Shown one piece after another: positions 1 to 7,798 of a stretch of DNA of 64,000 bases. The stretch's first letter is position 1. Each line of letters begins with the position of its first letter. The stretch is from NCBI RefSeq assembly GCF_004331415.1, contig NZ_SJOP01000023.1, positions 17,857-81,856 on the forward strand. The letters are read 5' to 3'. The notes beneath the pieces were generated by a model. It did no database searches. It saw only the letters and a list, made by a program, of their open reading frames with translations, and was not told where the DNA came from. The DNA is from Kosakonia quasisacchari (GTDB lineage: Bacteria; Pseudomonadota; Gammaproteobacteria; Enterobacterales; Enterobacteriaceae). Made by a program: the position numbers and the translations under genes.

Positions 1-102
1 TCAGGAAGAGATGGATCTCAAAAAAATAATCTGACCTGACTGAAAACGGTTTTTCCCCTTCTCATCCGCCAGAGATCAATATCTCCACATTTTTTACATG
101 CC

Positions 103-108
103 TATAAT
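103..108 (+). promoter_or_regulatory. Candidate -10 box for yjiM
   Basis: A perfect TATAAT lies 45 bases upstream of the yjiM start codon, with no obvious good -35 at 17-base spacing. The 130 bases before yjiM contain no supported gene. Confidence 0.4.
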
Positions 109-152
109 GCGGCCTCTTTTCAATCTCTCCCGTGTCACGGGGAAGGAAAATC

Positions 153-1304
153 ATGTCGCTTATCACCGCACTTCCAGATGTTTTCGAACAGTTTTCTGAA
201 GCCCGCCAGAAAGGTTTTCTCACCGTGATGGATCTCAAAGAGCAAGGGATCCCGCTGGTTGGCACCTACTGCACCTTTATGCCACAAGAGATCGCCATGG
301 CCGCTGGCGCGGTAGTGGTTTCCCTCTGTTCAACCAATGATGAAACCATTGAAGAGGCGGAAAAAGACTTGCCGCGCAATCTCTGCCCGCTGATCAAAAG
401 CAGCTACGGCTTTGGCAAAACTGACAAATGCCCCTACTTCTACTTTTCCGATTTGGTGGTGGGCGAAACCACCTGTGACGGCAAAAAGAAAATGTATGAA
501 TACATGGCGGAGTTTAAAGCGGTCCATGTGATGCAGTTGCCAAACAGCGCAGCCGACGCCGCTTCCCGCGCGTTGTGGAAAGCGGAGATCCTGCGTTTAC
601 AGCACGCGATTGAGCAACGTTTTGGCCAGCCGATTAGCGAAGCCGCGCTGCGCAAAGCCATCGCGCTGAAAAACCGCGAACGCCAGGCGCTGGCGAATTT
701 CTACCGCGTTGGACAGCTCAACCCGCCAGCGCTCAGCGGTGCGGATATCCTGAAAGTGGTGTACGGCGCGACCTTCCGTTTTGATAAAGAAGCGCTGATC
801 GACGAGCTTAATACCATGGCCGCACGGATCCGCGACGAGTGGCAAGCGGGTAAACGGCTGGATCCTCGCCCACGCATTTTGATAACGGGTTGCCCGATTG
901 GCGGCGCGGCGGAAAAAGTGGTGCGCGCCATTGAAGAGAACGGCGGCTGGGTAGTGGGCTATGAAAACTGTACCGGCGCAAAAGCGACCGAGCGCTGCGT
1001 TGACGAGAGCGGCGATGTGTACGACGCGCTGACCGACAAATATCTGGCGATCGGCTGCTCCTGTATTTCCCCTAATGATGAGCGCCTGAAGCTGCTCAGC
1101 CAGATGGTCGACGAATACAAAGCCGATGGTGTTATCGATGTGATTTTGCAGGCCTGCCACACCTACGCGGTGGAATCGCTTGCGATCAAACGCCATGTCC
1201 GCCAGCAACACAACATTCCCTATATGGCGATTGAAACGGATTATTCGACAGCGGATATCGGGCAGCTCAGCACCCGCGTTGCCGCGTTTATTGAGATGTT
1301 ATAA
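153..1304 (+). CDS. yjiM: YjiM, 2-hydroxyacyl-CoA dehydratase D-component family protein
   Basis: This 383-aa protein belongs to the HgdB/FldC-like subunit family of 2-hydroxyacyl-CoA dehydratases, which bind a [4Fe-4S] cluster. The length equals that of E. coli YjiM. Conserved cysteines are visible in the segments RNLCPL, DKCPYF and ETTCDG, as expected for cluster ligands. An in-frame GTG lies 21 bases upstream, but the ATG at 153 has a GGAAGGA ribosome site 6 bases before it and gives the family length. The gene is followed after 9 bases by its ATPase activator yjiL and then by a DUF3343 gene, so the three form an operon. Classical dehydratases are heterodimers and no second large subunit is present here. 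The natural substrate is unknown. The family and the yjiM identity are secure. Confidence 0.93.
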   Translation: MSLITALPDVFEQFSEARQKGFLTVMDLKEQGIPLVGTYCTFMPQEIAMAAGAVVVSLCSTNDETIEEAEKDLPRNLCPLIKSSYGFGKTDKCPYFYFSDLVVGETTCDGKKKMYEYMAEFKAVHVMQLPNSAADAASRALWKAEILRLQHAIEQRFGQPISEAALRKAIALKNRERQALANFYRVGQLNPPALSGADILKVVYGATFRFDKEALIDELNTMAARIRDEWQAGKRLDPRPRILITGCPIGGAAEKVVRAIEENGGWVVGYENCTGAKATERCVDESGDVYDALTDKYLAIGCSCISPNDERLKLLSQMVDEYKADGVIDVILQACHTYAVESLAIKRHVRQQHNIPYMAIETDYSTADIGQLSTRVAAFIEML

Positions 1305-1313
1305 GGAGCGGGT

Positions 1314-2078
1314 GTGACGTTTACCGTGGGTATTGATTCCGGTTCGACCACCACCAAAGGCATTTTGCTCGAAGGCGAGACGATTGTGCGGCGCTTCCTG
1401 TGCCCGACCTCGTTTCGCCCGGCGACATCGATTGTCGACGCGTGGGAAACGCTGCGCGCAGGGCTCGATGAAAAACCCTTTCTGACACTGACCGGTTACG
1501 GGCGGCAACTGGTCGATTTCGCTGATAAACAGGTCACCGAAATCTCCTGCCACGGTCTTGGCGCACGGTTGTTGCTCGCGCAAACGCGCACGGTGATCGA
1601 CATTGGCGGGCAGGACAACAAAGTGATCGCGCTGGATGAACAGGGCAATCTCACCGATTTCCTGATGAATGACAAATGCGCCGCCGGAACCGGGCGTTTT
1701 CTGGACGTTATCTCGCGCACGTTGGGTACGCAGGTGGAACATCTGGACACCATTACTGAAGGCGTGGAGCCGCATCCGCTAACCAGCATGTGTACGGTGT
1801 TTGCCGAATCCGAAGTGATCAGCCTGCGCTCGGCAGGCATCGCGCCGGAAGCGATTCTCGCCGGGGTGATCAACGCCATGGCACGACGCAGCGCGCATTT
1901 TATCTCGCGGCTTTCCACGCAAGGGCCGTTGCTGTTTACCGGCGGTGTCAGCCACTGCGCTACCTTTCGCCGCATGCTGGCCGGACATCTTGCCAGCGAC
2001 GTTTTTACGCATGACGACGCCCAGTACGCGGGCGCGCTGGGTGCGGCGTTAATCGGCCAACGGCAGAGGAAACGCTAA
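1314..2078 (+). CDS. yjiL: YjiL, BadF/BadG/BcrA/BcrD-family ATPase (dehydratase activator)
   Basis: This 254-aa ASKHA-fold ATPase resembles the activators (HgdC type) that use ATP hydrolysis to push an electron into 2-hydroxyacyl-CoA dehydratases. Seen directly: the phosphate-1 loop GIDSGSTTTKG at the N-terminus, GGQDNK, the glycine-rich NDKCAAGTGRF whose Cys is a cluster ligand in activators, a second Cys in SMCTVFAES, and the C-terminal TGGVSHC adenosine motif. It starts at a GTG preceded by AAGGAGCGG, 9 bases after yjiM. It overlaps the next gene by one base (TAATG), which implies translational coupling. The activator role on YjiM is inferred from family and adjacency. Confidence 0.93.
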   Translation: MTFTVGIDSGSTTTKGILLEGETIVRRFLCPTSFRPATSIVDAWETLRAGLDEKPFLTLTGYGRQLVDFADKQVTEISCHGLGARLLLAQTRTVIDIGGQDNKVIALDEQGNLTDFLMNDKCAAGTGRFLDVISRTLGTQVEHLDTITEGVEPHPLTSMCTVFAESEVISLRSAGIAPEAILAGVINAMARRSAHFISRLSTQGPLLFTGGVSHCATFRRMLAGHLASDVFTHDDAQYAGALGAALIGQRQRKR

Positions 2079-2317
2079 TGGCGGAAGAATATGTATTGCT
2101 GTTCCACACCACGCCCGGCGTGCTGCAAACGCGCAAAGCGATGCAGTCTGCGGGGATCACTTTTCGCGTGCAGGATATTCCGCGCCAGCTCAAAGGCGGC
2201 TGCGGGTTATGCATCCGTTTTTACAGCGAAGCGGAAGCGGTCAAGCAGTGGATGATGCCGCATGTCACAGAGGCGATTTATCGCTGTGACGGTGACGAAT
2301 TCACGCGAGTGGGATAA
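2078..2317 (+). CDS. DUF3343 small protein, putative Se/S-carrier-like
   Basis: This 79-aa protein has the DUF3343 pattern: an N-terminal beta-alpha unit starting with EEYVLLFHTT and a central GGCGLCIRF segment with two close cysteines. DUF3343 proteins are often annotated as putative Se/S carriers and are commonly found beside 2-hydroxyacyl-CoA dehydratase activators. The start codon overlaps the yjiL stop, so it is very likely the third gene of the operon. Its role is not established; the Cys pair suggests sulfur or thiol chemistry supporting the Fe-S dehydratase, which is inference. Confidence 0.8.
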   Translation: MAEEYVLLFHTTPGVLQTRKAMQSAGITFRVQDIPRQLKGGCGLCIRFYSEAEAVKQWMMPHVTEAIYRCDGDEFTRVG

Positions 2318-2365
2318 TGAGTCGGTGCCTTATCAGGCCAGGAAAATCGCTGCTGCTCACTGTTT

Positions 2366-2400
2366 AAGCCCGATAAACACCGCGTTTTCGGGCTTATTCC
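2366..2400. terminator. Hairpin between convergent genes
   Basis: AAGCCCG (2366-2372) pairs with CGGGCTT (2389-2395) around a 16-base loop, between the convergent DUF3343 and DUF2955 genes. The T-tract is poor on the plus strand, so termination is plausible but weak. Confidence 0.4.
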
Positions 2401-2403
2401 TGT

Positions 2404-3471
2404 TTACCGTTCCTCAATCACAAACCGTGTGGCTTCGAAGCGATTCAAAATCAGATGTACCAGATAGATCATCGTTAACGTCGCCAGCAGCGCCACCGTC
2501 ACGGAAACAATGCGGTAGAGATCGCTGAACACCAAATCCGTGTCCGGATGCAGGTTCTGACCAAACATGATGCCGATGGTGGTCACACTGGCAAAACCGA
2601 CGCCGGCGCCGACTTTCTCCATCACATGCAGCCGCGCGCTGAACGCCAACCCAAGGCCAATCAGCGGCATCATCAGCAGCATATGGCTACTGTGGTTGTA
2701 GAGGATCAACTGCACCAGCAGGATATACAGGCAGGCGAGTATCACACCGACCACGCGCCACACCGAGCTCATTACCGCGCCGCGATAATGCATCGGGAAC
2801 AGGATCAAGATCCCGGCCATCAGTGCTGATAACGAATCGCTCAGATCGCTCAGTTGAAAAACAACAAAAATCATCGTCGCTACAGTGCCGGAGAGCAGCG
2901 ATTCGTGGCGCACGCGCGCGGCGTTTTTCTCGATCATCGGCGGACGGGTGCGCGGCTCGACATCCGGGATCAAATAGTTCATCAGCGCACTCAGCGCTAC
3001 TGCCATGATGCTGGCTTCGATATTGGAAAACAGCAGCGTGTGCCAGTCGCTGGAAGGGTAACTCATAAAGTTGAGCATCGTGCTCTGGCAGACCACGCCT
3101 GCCGAACCAAACAGGAACAGTGCGCCCTGGCTCATAAAGCGAAAACGCATCACGTACAGCGCAAATACCACCAGCGTCATAATCAGCGGCCAACGCGACA
3201 AATAGCCGATGATAAACACCATTTCGATGCAGTTAATTACCGCGCTAAAGATGAACTGTTTCGCCACATGACGGTTAAACACCGGTACCAGCGATAAAAG
3301 CATCACCGGGTAAACCACGTAAAACACGCCGTACTGCGTGTTATAAAAACTCGACACGCTAAGCGCTATCATCCCGGCAAAGACGATGCGCAGCGTCTGG
3401 CGAAAGTCATTCGCCGTGTAAACGATATTGCCGTGAGGCGTGAAAACCCGCGCCAGCGTATTAATAGACAT
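2404..3471 (-). CDS. DUF2955 inner-membrane protein (FUSC/AaeB-like efflux component)
   Basis: This 355-aa protein has two blocks of hydrophobic segments, roughly residues 25-160 and 195-340, separated by a hydrophilic stretch with VEPRTRPPM. This duplicated layout is typical of DUF2955 proteins, which are related to the FUSC/AaeB aromatic-acid exporter family. Its start lies inside the end of the upstream HlyD-type gene (11-base overlap), and a MarR regulator opens the operon. The set therefore looks like an AaeAB-like efflux pair: membrane channel plus periplasmic adaptor. The substrate is unknown; aromatic or weak acids are a family-based guess. Confidence 0.82.
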   Translation of the reverse strand: MSINTLARVFTPHGNIVYTANDFRQTLRIVFAGMIALSVSSFYNTQYGVFYVVYPVMLLSLVPVFNRHVAKQFIFSAVINCIEMVFIIGYLSRWPLIMTLVVFALYVMRFRFMSQGALFLFGSAGVVCQSTMLNFMSYPSSDWHTLLFSNIEASIMAVALSALMNYLIPDVEPRTRPPMIEKNAARVRHESLLSGTVATMIFVVFQLSDLSDSLSALMAGILILFPMHYRGAVMSSVWRVVGVILACLYILLVQLILYNHSSHMLLMMPLIGLGLAFSARLHVMEKVGAGVGFASVTTIGIMFGQNLHPDTDLVFSDLYRIVSVTVALLATLTMIYLVHLILNRFEATRFVIEER

Positions 3472-4525
3472 AGTGCAACAGGCTCACGAGGTGGATTTGC
3501 AGGCCCGAGAAGAAGCGCGCAAACAGACCTTCGCTGTTATACAACTGCACTGTGGCGCGCGCGCCGGTTGGCAACTGTTTCGGCAACGGTTCATCCAGCG
3601 CGACGTGGATGCGCATACGCTGCGCGTCACGCACCCAGCGGTTAGAGGTTTGCGGCTCAGAAAGCTCGCCGTTCACCGCCTGTTGCCCGGCCAGTACCCC
3701 GGCATCGCTGCTGGTGACATGCGCCTTGAACACATGACCCGGCAGCGCATCAAACACCACGGCCGCATCGGTGCCAACGCGCGTATGGCGCAGGCTCTTC
3801 TCACGGAAATCCGCCACGATATCGGTTTTATCGTGCACCAGCGCCAGTGCGGCTGTACCGGTCGTGGCATAAAATCCGGGGCTTAATTGCAGATTGCTGA
3901 CCACGCCATTGGCCTCTGCGTGAACCTGGGTCCAGTTCAGGTTCAGTTGCGCCTGTTGCAGGGCATTGCGGTATTTTTGCAGCGTCACGTTGCGGGCGTC
4001 ATCGCGATCGCCGCGCTCAACATTCAGCGCATCAATTGAGGCACTCAGATTGTTCACCGACTGCACGCTGCTCTGCCAGGTGGTGCGCACTTTATCAAGG
4101 TCGGACTGCGAAACATTGTGCATCGCACTCAGGTTCTGGTAGCGCTCAAAGGTTACCCGATTATTTTGCGCGGTAAGCTGCGCGGTCTTCAGGCTGGCCT
4201 GCGCGGCAACGATTTGTGCATCCAGTTGTTGATTGGTGAGCTTTGCTTGTGCCAGCGCGATTTGCGCGGCTTCCACCTGGTTGTTAAACGGCGTGGCATC
4301 CAGTTCGAACAGCAGATCCCCTTTCTTCACCAGGCTGTTGTTCTGCACATATACTTGCGCAACATAACCGGAAACGCGGGCGGAAACAGGCGTGACCACG
4401 CGCATGACGGTGGAATCCGGCGTCAGCGGGATCCAGATATCGGCAACGATAAAATAGACAAACATCAGCAGGAAAGAGGCAATACTCACCCTTACCCAAC
4501 GGGCAAACTTTTGTTCTGGCGTCAT
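3461..4525 (-). CDS. HlyD/EmrA-family periplasmic adaptor (membrane fusion protein)
   Basis: This 354-aa protein has one N-terminal membrane anchor (about residues 12-32). Then come the first half of a lipoyl/beta-barrel domain (VSARVSGYVAQVYVQNNSLVKKGDLLFELD), a long alpha-helical hairpin rich in Ala/Gln, and the second lipoyl half starting at about residue 200 (VHAEANGVVSNLQ). This is the EmrA/AaeA layout. It is the middle gene of the MarR-HlyD-DUF2955 operon, 7 bases after the MarR stop and overlapping DUF2955. It should bridge the inner-membrane DUF2955 protein to an outer-membrane channel such as TolC encoded elsewhere. Confidence 0.88.
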   Translation of the reverse strand: MTPEQKFARWVRVSIASFLLMFVYFIVADIWIPLTPDSTVMRVVTPVSARVSGYVAQVYVQNNSLVKKGDLLFELDATPFNNQVEAAQIALAQAKLTNQQLDAQIVAAQASLKTAQLTAQNNRVTFERYQNLSAMHNVSQSDLDKVRTTWQSSVQSVNNLSASIDALNVERGDRDDARNVTLQKYRNALQQAQLNLNWTQVHAEANGVVSNLQLSPGFYATTGTAALALVHDKTDIVADFREKSLRHTRVGTDAAVVFDALPGHVFKAHVTSSDAGVLAGQQAVNGELSEPQTSNRWVRDAQRMRIHVALDEPLPKQLPTGARATVQLYNSEGLFARFFSGLQIHLVSLLHYVY

Positions 4526-4532
4526 GATTTTC

Positions 4533-5000
4533 TTATTCGGTGTTGTTGTCTTCTTCGCGCATCACACGCAAATTACAGGCGATTTGATTCAATGTGTCGC
4601 TAAAGGCGTGCAGATCCGCTGGCGGAATATTTCCCGCAGCCCGCGCCTGGCAGGTTTCAATCACTTGCGTGATTTTGCCCAGCATACGCGTCCCCTCGGC
4701 GGTGAGCGCCAGCAGGCGAATGCGCTTGTCGTACGGCGATGTCGTACGCACAATCAGCCGCTGGTTTTCCAGCTGTGTCAGCGTGCGCATTAGCGGCGGC
4801 AACTCAATGCCCTGCACTTCCGCCAGTTCACTGACGGAGACGTTATCCCCTAACTGATGAAGCTGCATCAGCGCCGTCCAGCCGGACTGCGTGATGCCCG
4901 TATCGCTCAATGCGTAATCGATAGTCGCGCGCCACTGGCGCACAACCATCGCCATACGCATACCCAGCGGTCGACGGGCGAACAGTTCATCTTCAGTCAT
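4533..5000 (-). CDS. MarR-family transcriptional regulator
   Basis: This 155-aa protein has a MarR winged-helix fold. Seen directly: the helix-turn-helix region LGDNVSVSELAEVQGIELPPLMRTLTQLE, and the wing motif with the DKR signature (RTTSPYDKRIRLLALTAEG). It is the first gene of the operon with the HlyD-type adaptor and DUF2955 protein, which it presumably represses until a phenolic or other ligand binds. A dyad GATAATGGTTATC sits 31-43 bases before the start codon and could be its operator, or a Fur site. Confidence 0.88.
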   Translation of the reverse strand: MTEDELFARRPLGMRMAMVVRQWRATIDYALSDTGITQSGWTALMQLHQLGDNVSVSELAEVQGIELPPLMRTLTQLENQRLIVRTTSPYDKRIRLLALTAEGTRMLGKITQVIETCQARAAGNIPPADLHAFSDTLNQIACNLRVMREEDNNTE

Positions 5001-5030
5001 CGCGATCCCCTCATTTCACAGGCGGGGTAC

Positions 5031-5049
5031 GATAATGGTTATCATGGTA
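5031..5049. promoter_or_regulatory. Dyad upstream of the marR-hlyD-DUF2955 operon (Fur box-like or MarR operator)
   Basis: The sequence GATAATGGTTATCATGG matches the 19-base Fur consensus GATAATGATAATCATTATC at 14 of 19 positions by hand count. It also contains the dyad GATAA-TGG-TTATC. It lies 31 bases upstream of the MarR start. Either a Fur site or a MarR operator would fit this position. Confidence 0.45.
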
Positions 5050-5093
5050 AGTATCAAGAAACGAGGGTAACAAAGAGCATGGATTGCGAAAGC

Positions 5094-5510
5094 CTAGTCA
5101 AAAAATTCCATCCCTTTGTACGGTTTCTCACGACAGGCAGCCAGCCGCTGGGCAAGGTTGCCGACATGCGCTTCGAGCTTGTGCCCGTCGGGATCGAGGA
5201 AGTACCAGGAGTCGCCTTCGCTGGTGTTCGCTTTCCAGCTCACCACGCCAGCCTGCTCAAGGCGAGTGACAAAGCGTACTAAATCACGCGCATCAATACT
5301 GAACGCATAATGGGTGTAGTCACTTTGTGTTGGCGGTACATACTGGCGCTGTGCGTCGACCGATAAACAAAGCCACAACTCACCGCAGGTGAGATAAGCG
5401 CCGTTATCCCAGCGCGCATGGAGCTTTAGGCCAAGAAGGTGGTGATAAAAATCGATGCTGCGGGCAAGGTCGCTAACCGCCAGGGTCAGGTGGTTGAGGC
5501 TGCTTAACAT
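5094..5510 (-). CDS. fosA: FosA-family fosfomycin glutathione transferase
   Basis: This 138-aa vicinal-oxygen-chelate metalloenzyme adds glutathione to fosfomycin in the cytoplasm, using Mn2+ and K+. The three metal ligands of FosA are visible as His7 (SLNHLTLAV), His67 (DYTHYAFS) and Glu113 (GHKLEAHVG). The NTSEGDSWYFLDPDGHK segment matches the K+/fosfomycin-binding loop of chromosomal FosA proteins. The start at 5510 gives the usual family length; a longer frame to 5555 would add 15 unsupported residues. It stands alone, same strand as its neighbours. Intrinsic fosA genes are common in Klebsiella, Enterobacter and relatives, so this is probably ancestral rather than acquired. Confidence 0.93.
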   Translation of the reverse strand: MLSSLNHLTLAVSDLARSIDFYHHLLGLKLHARWDNGAYLTCGELWLCLSVDAQRQYVPPTQSDYTHYAFSIDARDLVRFVTRLEQAGVVSWKANTSEGDSWYFLDPDGHKLEAHVGNLAQRLAACREKPYKGMEFFD

Positions 5511-5529
5511 GCGTTGTACTCCGGCCTGA

Positions 5530-5575
5530 AAAAGGGAAAACACTGCACCTGGCAAAAGCGCTAAATGCAGTGTTT
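5530..5575 (-). terminator. Rho-independent terminator of the DUF1176 gene
   Basis: A perfect 10-base inverted repeat (AAACACTGCA at 5538-5547 and TGCAGTGTTT at 5566-5575) lies 13 bases after the DUF1176 stop. On the minus strand it is followed by TTTTCCCTTTTTC. Confidence 0.7.
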
Positions 5576-5588
5576 ATCGGACTGCGAA

Positions 5589-6638
5589 TTACTTCGCCTC
5601 TTTCACTTCCGAGACGAATTCCGGCAGATCCCAGGTGCCGCCTGCGCGCACATAGCGGCACATGCCAGAGGTGGATTCGCTGCTCTTACGGAAGGTTTCA
5701 CCATCCCAGACCCACTCTGCCGAAGCCCAGCAGTCGCCAATGCCGCGACCACGCTGGCCCAAAGAGATCACGCCATCGCTGTAATCAGAGGCGGAGTTAG
5801 TAATAAATTGCGGCGTCCCTTTCAGCGCTTTATCCACCACCCAGTAGCCGTAACCTTCGTTGTACGCCCCGCGCCAGCAAAGGGTGGAGATCAGCGCATG
5901 TTTGCTATCCAGCGGCGTCAGGGTAATGTCGTTATCACCGTCGATAACCGGTTCCTGCGGGGAGACAAGACGATCGCACTCATTACCGCTGGTGAGCGCC
6001 GCCAGCAAACGCGGTTTCAGCGCTGCGGTTTCGGCCTTCGTGAGCGTGCGATCTTCACCGCCTTTCACTTCCACCGCCTGAATCACCGGCGCGGCAACCG
6101 CAGGGGTCACCGAACTTTCCGCTTTATCGCCCTTTTTACTCAGCGCACCAGGTGTGCCAACGCGCCCTTGCACATCATCAAATTTCAGTAACACGGCATA
6201 TGCGCCGTCGCCGGAAAGAACAAACGGTTTCGCACCGCCTTTGAATTCGACCTTACCGCTACCTTTCACAGCATCGATCATGCTGCGGGCTTGCGCATCG
6301 GATAAGCGCCAGCTGTCGTTATCTTCGGTGGAGATCTCCCCCTGTGATTTGCCATCGATCCACAGGCTGAGTTTTGCCTGTTGCGCGGTTTCATCGGCGT
6401 CCATTTCCGCCAGCACCACATCAACGGTCACAGGCGTCTCTGGCCCGGCTTTTCGCGTGATCAACACCGAACCAGCGGCTTCTTCCTCCGCGCTGTAACC
6501 TGCGGCGCGACAGGTCAGGGTATTGTCGCAAACCACTTCCCAGTCTTTATGGTCAAACGAGACGCCGCTTTGCTCCGCCAGCACGGGCGCACTTAGCGTT
6601 GCTGTCATCACCAGCGCCGCTTTGATACTGCTTTTCAT
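5589..6638 (-). CDS. DUF1176 periplasmic protein
   Basis: This 349-aa secreted protein starts with a clear Sec signal peptide (MKSSIKAALVMTATLSAPVLA, cleavage near residue 21). The mature part matches DUF1176: an N-terminal SFDHKDWEVVCDNTLTCRAAGY segment with paired cysteines, and a C-terminal half with GNECDRL, STLCWRGAYN, CWASAEWVWDG and SGMCRYV. The regularly placed cysteines suggest disulfides. No catalytic role is established for the family. The gene is monocistronic, with its own terminator, between fosA and the clpP-like gene. Confidence 0.85.
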   Translation of the reverse strand: MKSSIKAALVMTATLSAPVLAEQSGVSFDHKDWEVVCDNTLTCRAAGYSAEEEAAGSVLITRKAGPETPVTVDVVLAEMDADETAQQAKLSLWIDGKSQGEISTEDNDSWRLSDAQARSMIDAVKGSGKVEFKGGAKPFVLSGDGAYAVLLKFDDVQGRVGTPGALSKKGDKAESSVTPAVAAPVIQAVEVKGGEDRTLTKAETAALKPRLLAALTSGNECDRLVSPQEPVIDGDNDITLTPLDSKHALISTLCWRGAYNEGYGYWVVDKALKGTPQFITNSASDYSDGVISLGQRGRGIGDCWASAEWVWDGETFRKSSESTSGMCRYVRAGGTWDLPEFVSEVKEAK

Positions 6639-6720
6639 GCCATCACTCCGTAATGAGAAATGCGCACAGTGTGCAGAAATTATGTGTCAGGGAGAAGTGT
6701 ATTTTGGCGGGCGTGAAGAG

Positions 6721-6746
6721 AAAAAAGGCGAGAAAAAATTCTCGCC
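6721..6746 (-). terminator. Rho-independent terminator of the clpP-like gene
   Basis: On the minus strand GGCGAGAA, a TTTT loop, TTCTCGCC and six T residues follow the ClpP stop by about 18 bases. This is a strong intrinsic terminator. Confidence 0.85.
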
Positions 6747-6764
6747 TCAAGATAGCTAGCAAAC

Positions 6765-7367
6765 TTAATCCAGGTTCAGCTCACCGTAGGATTTCACTAC
6801 GCGGGAAACGATGCCGTAATCAATGGCTTCTTTGGTGTTCATCCAGTAGTTGCGGTCGGTATCCTGTTTCACTTTGTCCACCGGCTGGCCGGTCGCGTCA
6901 GCGATCATGCGGTTAACGCGCTCCAGCGTGCGGATGATCTCTTTCGCTTCGATTTCAATGTCGCTTGCCTGGCCGCGAACGCCGCCCAGCGGTTGATGGA
7001 TCATAAAGCGGGTGTTCGGCAGCGAATAACGGTGCTCTTTTTTAGCCGCCAGCAGGATGGTGATCCCGGCGCTTGCCACCCAACCGGTGCCAATGATGTG
7101 CACTTCCGGGGTGATGAACTTAATCATGTCATGAATGGTATCCGCCGCTTCAACATGACCGCCCTGGCTGTTGAGATAGATCTTAATAGGCGCATCGCTG
7201 ATACCCTGCAACAGCAGCAACTGAGTGACGACTTTCTCTGTCAGCGCCTGGTTTATCTCACCGGAAATAATGATCGAGCGGGCATCCAGCAGTTTTTGCT
7301 GCATCAGCTGCGAGACGTTACCGGTCTCTTTCTCTTTTTTTTCGTCGTCTTCGTTCATAAAATGCAT
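6765..7367 (-). CDS. Second ClpP-type serine protease subunit with Ser-His-Asn triad
   Basis: This 200-aa ClpP-fold protein has the oxyanion strand (KIYLNSQGGHVEAADTIHD), nucleophile Ser99 in GWVASAGITIL and His124 in FMIHQPLGG. At the catalytic Asp position (ERDRFLS in E. coli ClpP) it reads TDRNYWM, so Asn173 replaces Asp. It also has an unusually charged N-terminus (NEDDEKKEKE) with no obvious propeptide. It is not the housekeeping clpP because no clpX or tig is adjacent; it is a monocistronic paralogue with its own terminator. It starts at ATG 7367 after GGGGAGAAAGCCC. It may form its own tetradecamer or mix with ClpP; partner ATPase unknown. Confidence 0.87.
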   Translation of the reverse strand: MHFMNEDDEKKEKETGNVSQLMQQKLLDARSIIISGEINQALTEKVVTQLLLLQGISDAPIKIYLNSQGGHVEAADTIHDMIKFITPEVHIIGTGWVASAGITILLAAKKEHRYSLPNTRFMIHQPLGGVRGQASDIEIEAKEIIRTLERVNRMIADATGQPVDKVKQDTDRNYWMNTKEAIDYGIVSRVVKSYGELNLD

Positions 7368-7461
7368 GGGCTTTCTCCCCTTCAGGTTGTGGAGCTAAGC
7401 ATAGCCCAACGCAGGTTAGGCGGAAATAACAAGATGTTATCTCCGCGCGTTATCGCACTTA

Positions 7462-7623
7462 TCACAGTTCACTGCGGCGTAATCCCAGGTCTTTTAGCTG
7501 CTCGTCGCTTAACGCACGCAGCAACCGCCGCGTTTTCACACGTTCATGTAGCCGTTGCAGTTTGCGCCAGAGTAAAACAAACCCAGAAAATGGGCGTTGG
7601 GGTCGATTTTCAAAAAATTCCAT
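7462..7623 (-). CDS. yjiS: YjiS, DUF1127 small protein
   Basis: This 53-aa protein ends in the DUF1127 signature (LLRALSDEQLKDLGLRRSEL). The N-terminus MEFFENRPQRPFSGF matches E. coli YjiS in length and character. The ATG at 7623 follows a GGAGAG ribosome site; an upstream in-frame start at 7695 would add 24 residues outside the family. It is divergent from yjiR, as in E. coli, and its promoter region carries two MocR-type half-sites, so YjiR may control it. DUF1127 proteins are small and Arg-rich; some bind RNA or affect phosphate or carbon metabolism in other bacteria, but YjiS itself has no firm role. Confidence 0.88.
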   Translation of the reverse strand: MEFFENRPQRPFSGFVLLWRKLQRLHERVKTRRLLRALSDEQLKDLGLRRSEL

Positions 7624-7676
7624 GCTGCTCTCCTCGCCTGAAAAGAGCTCTATCTTCGCCGCTCTCACCCATGACA

Positions 7677-7777
7677 ATACAGATTCAGAAATCACTTTTC
7701 TTTAACATACAGATCGCTTAAAACTACGTCTGAATCGCGAATTTCACGCTAATCTGTACTGGTTTTTAAATCTGTAT
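7677..7777. promoter_or_regulatory. Four MocR-type half-sites between yjiS and yjiR
   Basis: The motif ATACAGAT occurs at 7677-7684 and 7707-7714, and its complement ATCTGTA at 7752-7758 and 7770-7776 (extended to AAATCTGTAT in the last). The two yjiR-side copies are direct repeats 18 bases apart; the two yjiS-side copies are direct repeats 30 bases apart, in opposite orientation. Paired direct repeats are typical of MocR-family operators, so YjiR is the likely binder. Confidence 0.7.
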
Positions 7778-7798
7778 GGTGAATTTTAAGGATACAGC

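Noticed and set aside
597..1211. 204-codon frame antisense to yjiM
   Set aside because: It is a shadow of a clearly conserved gene.
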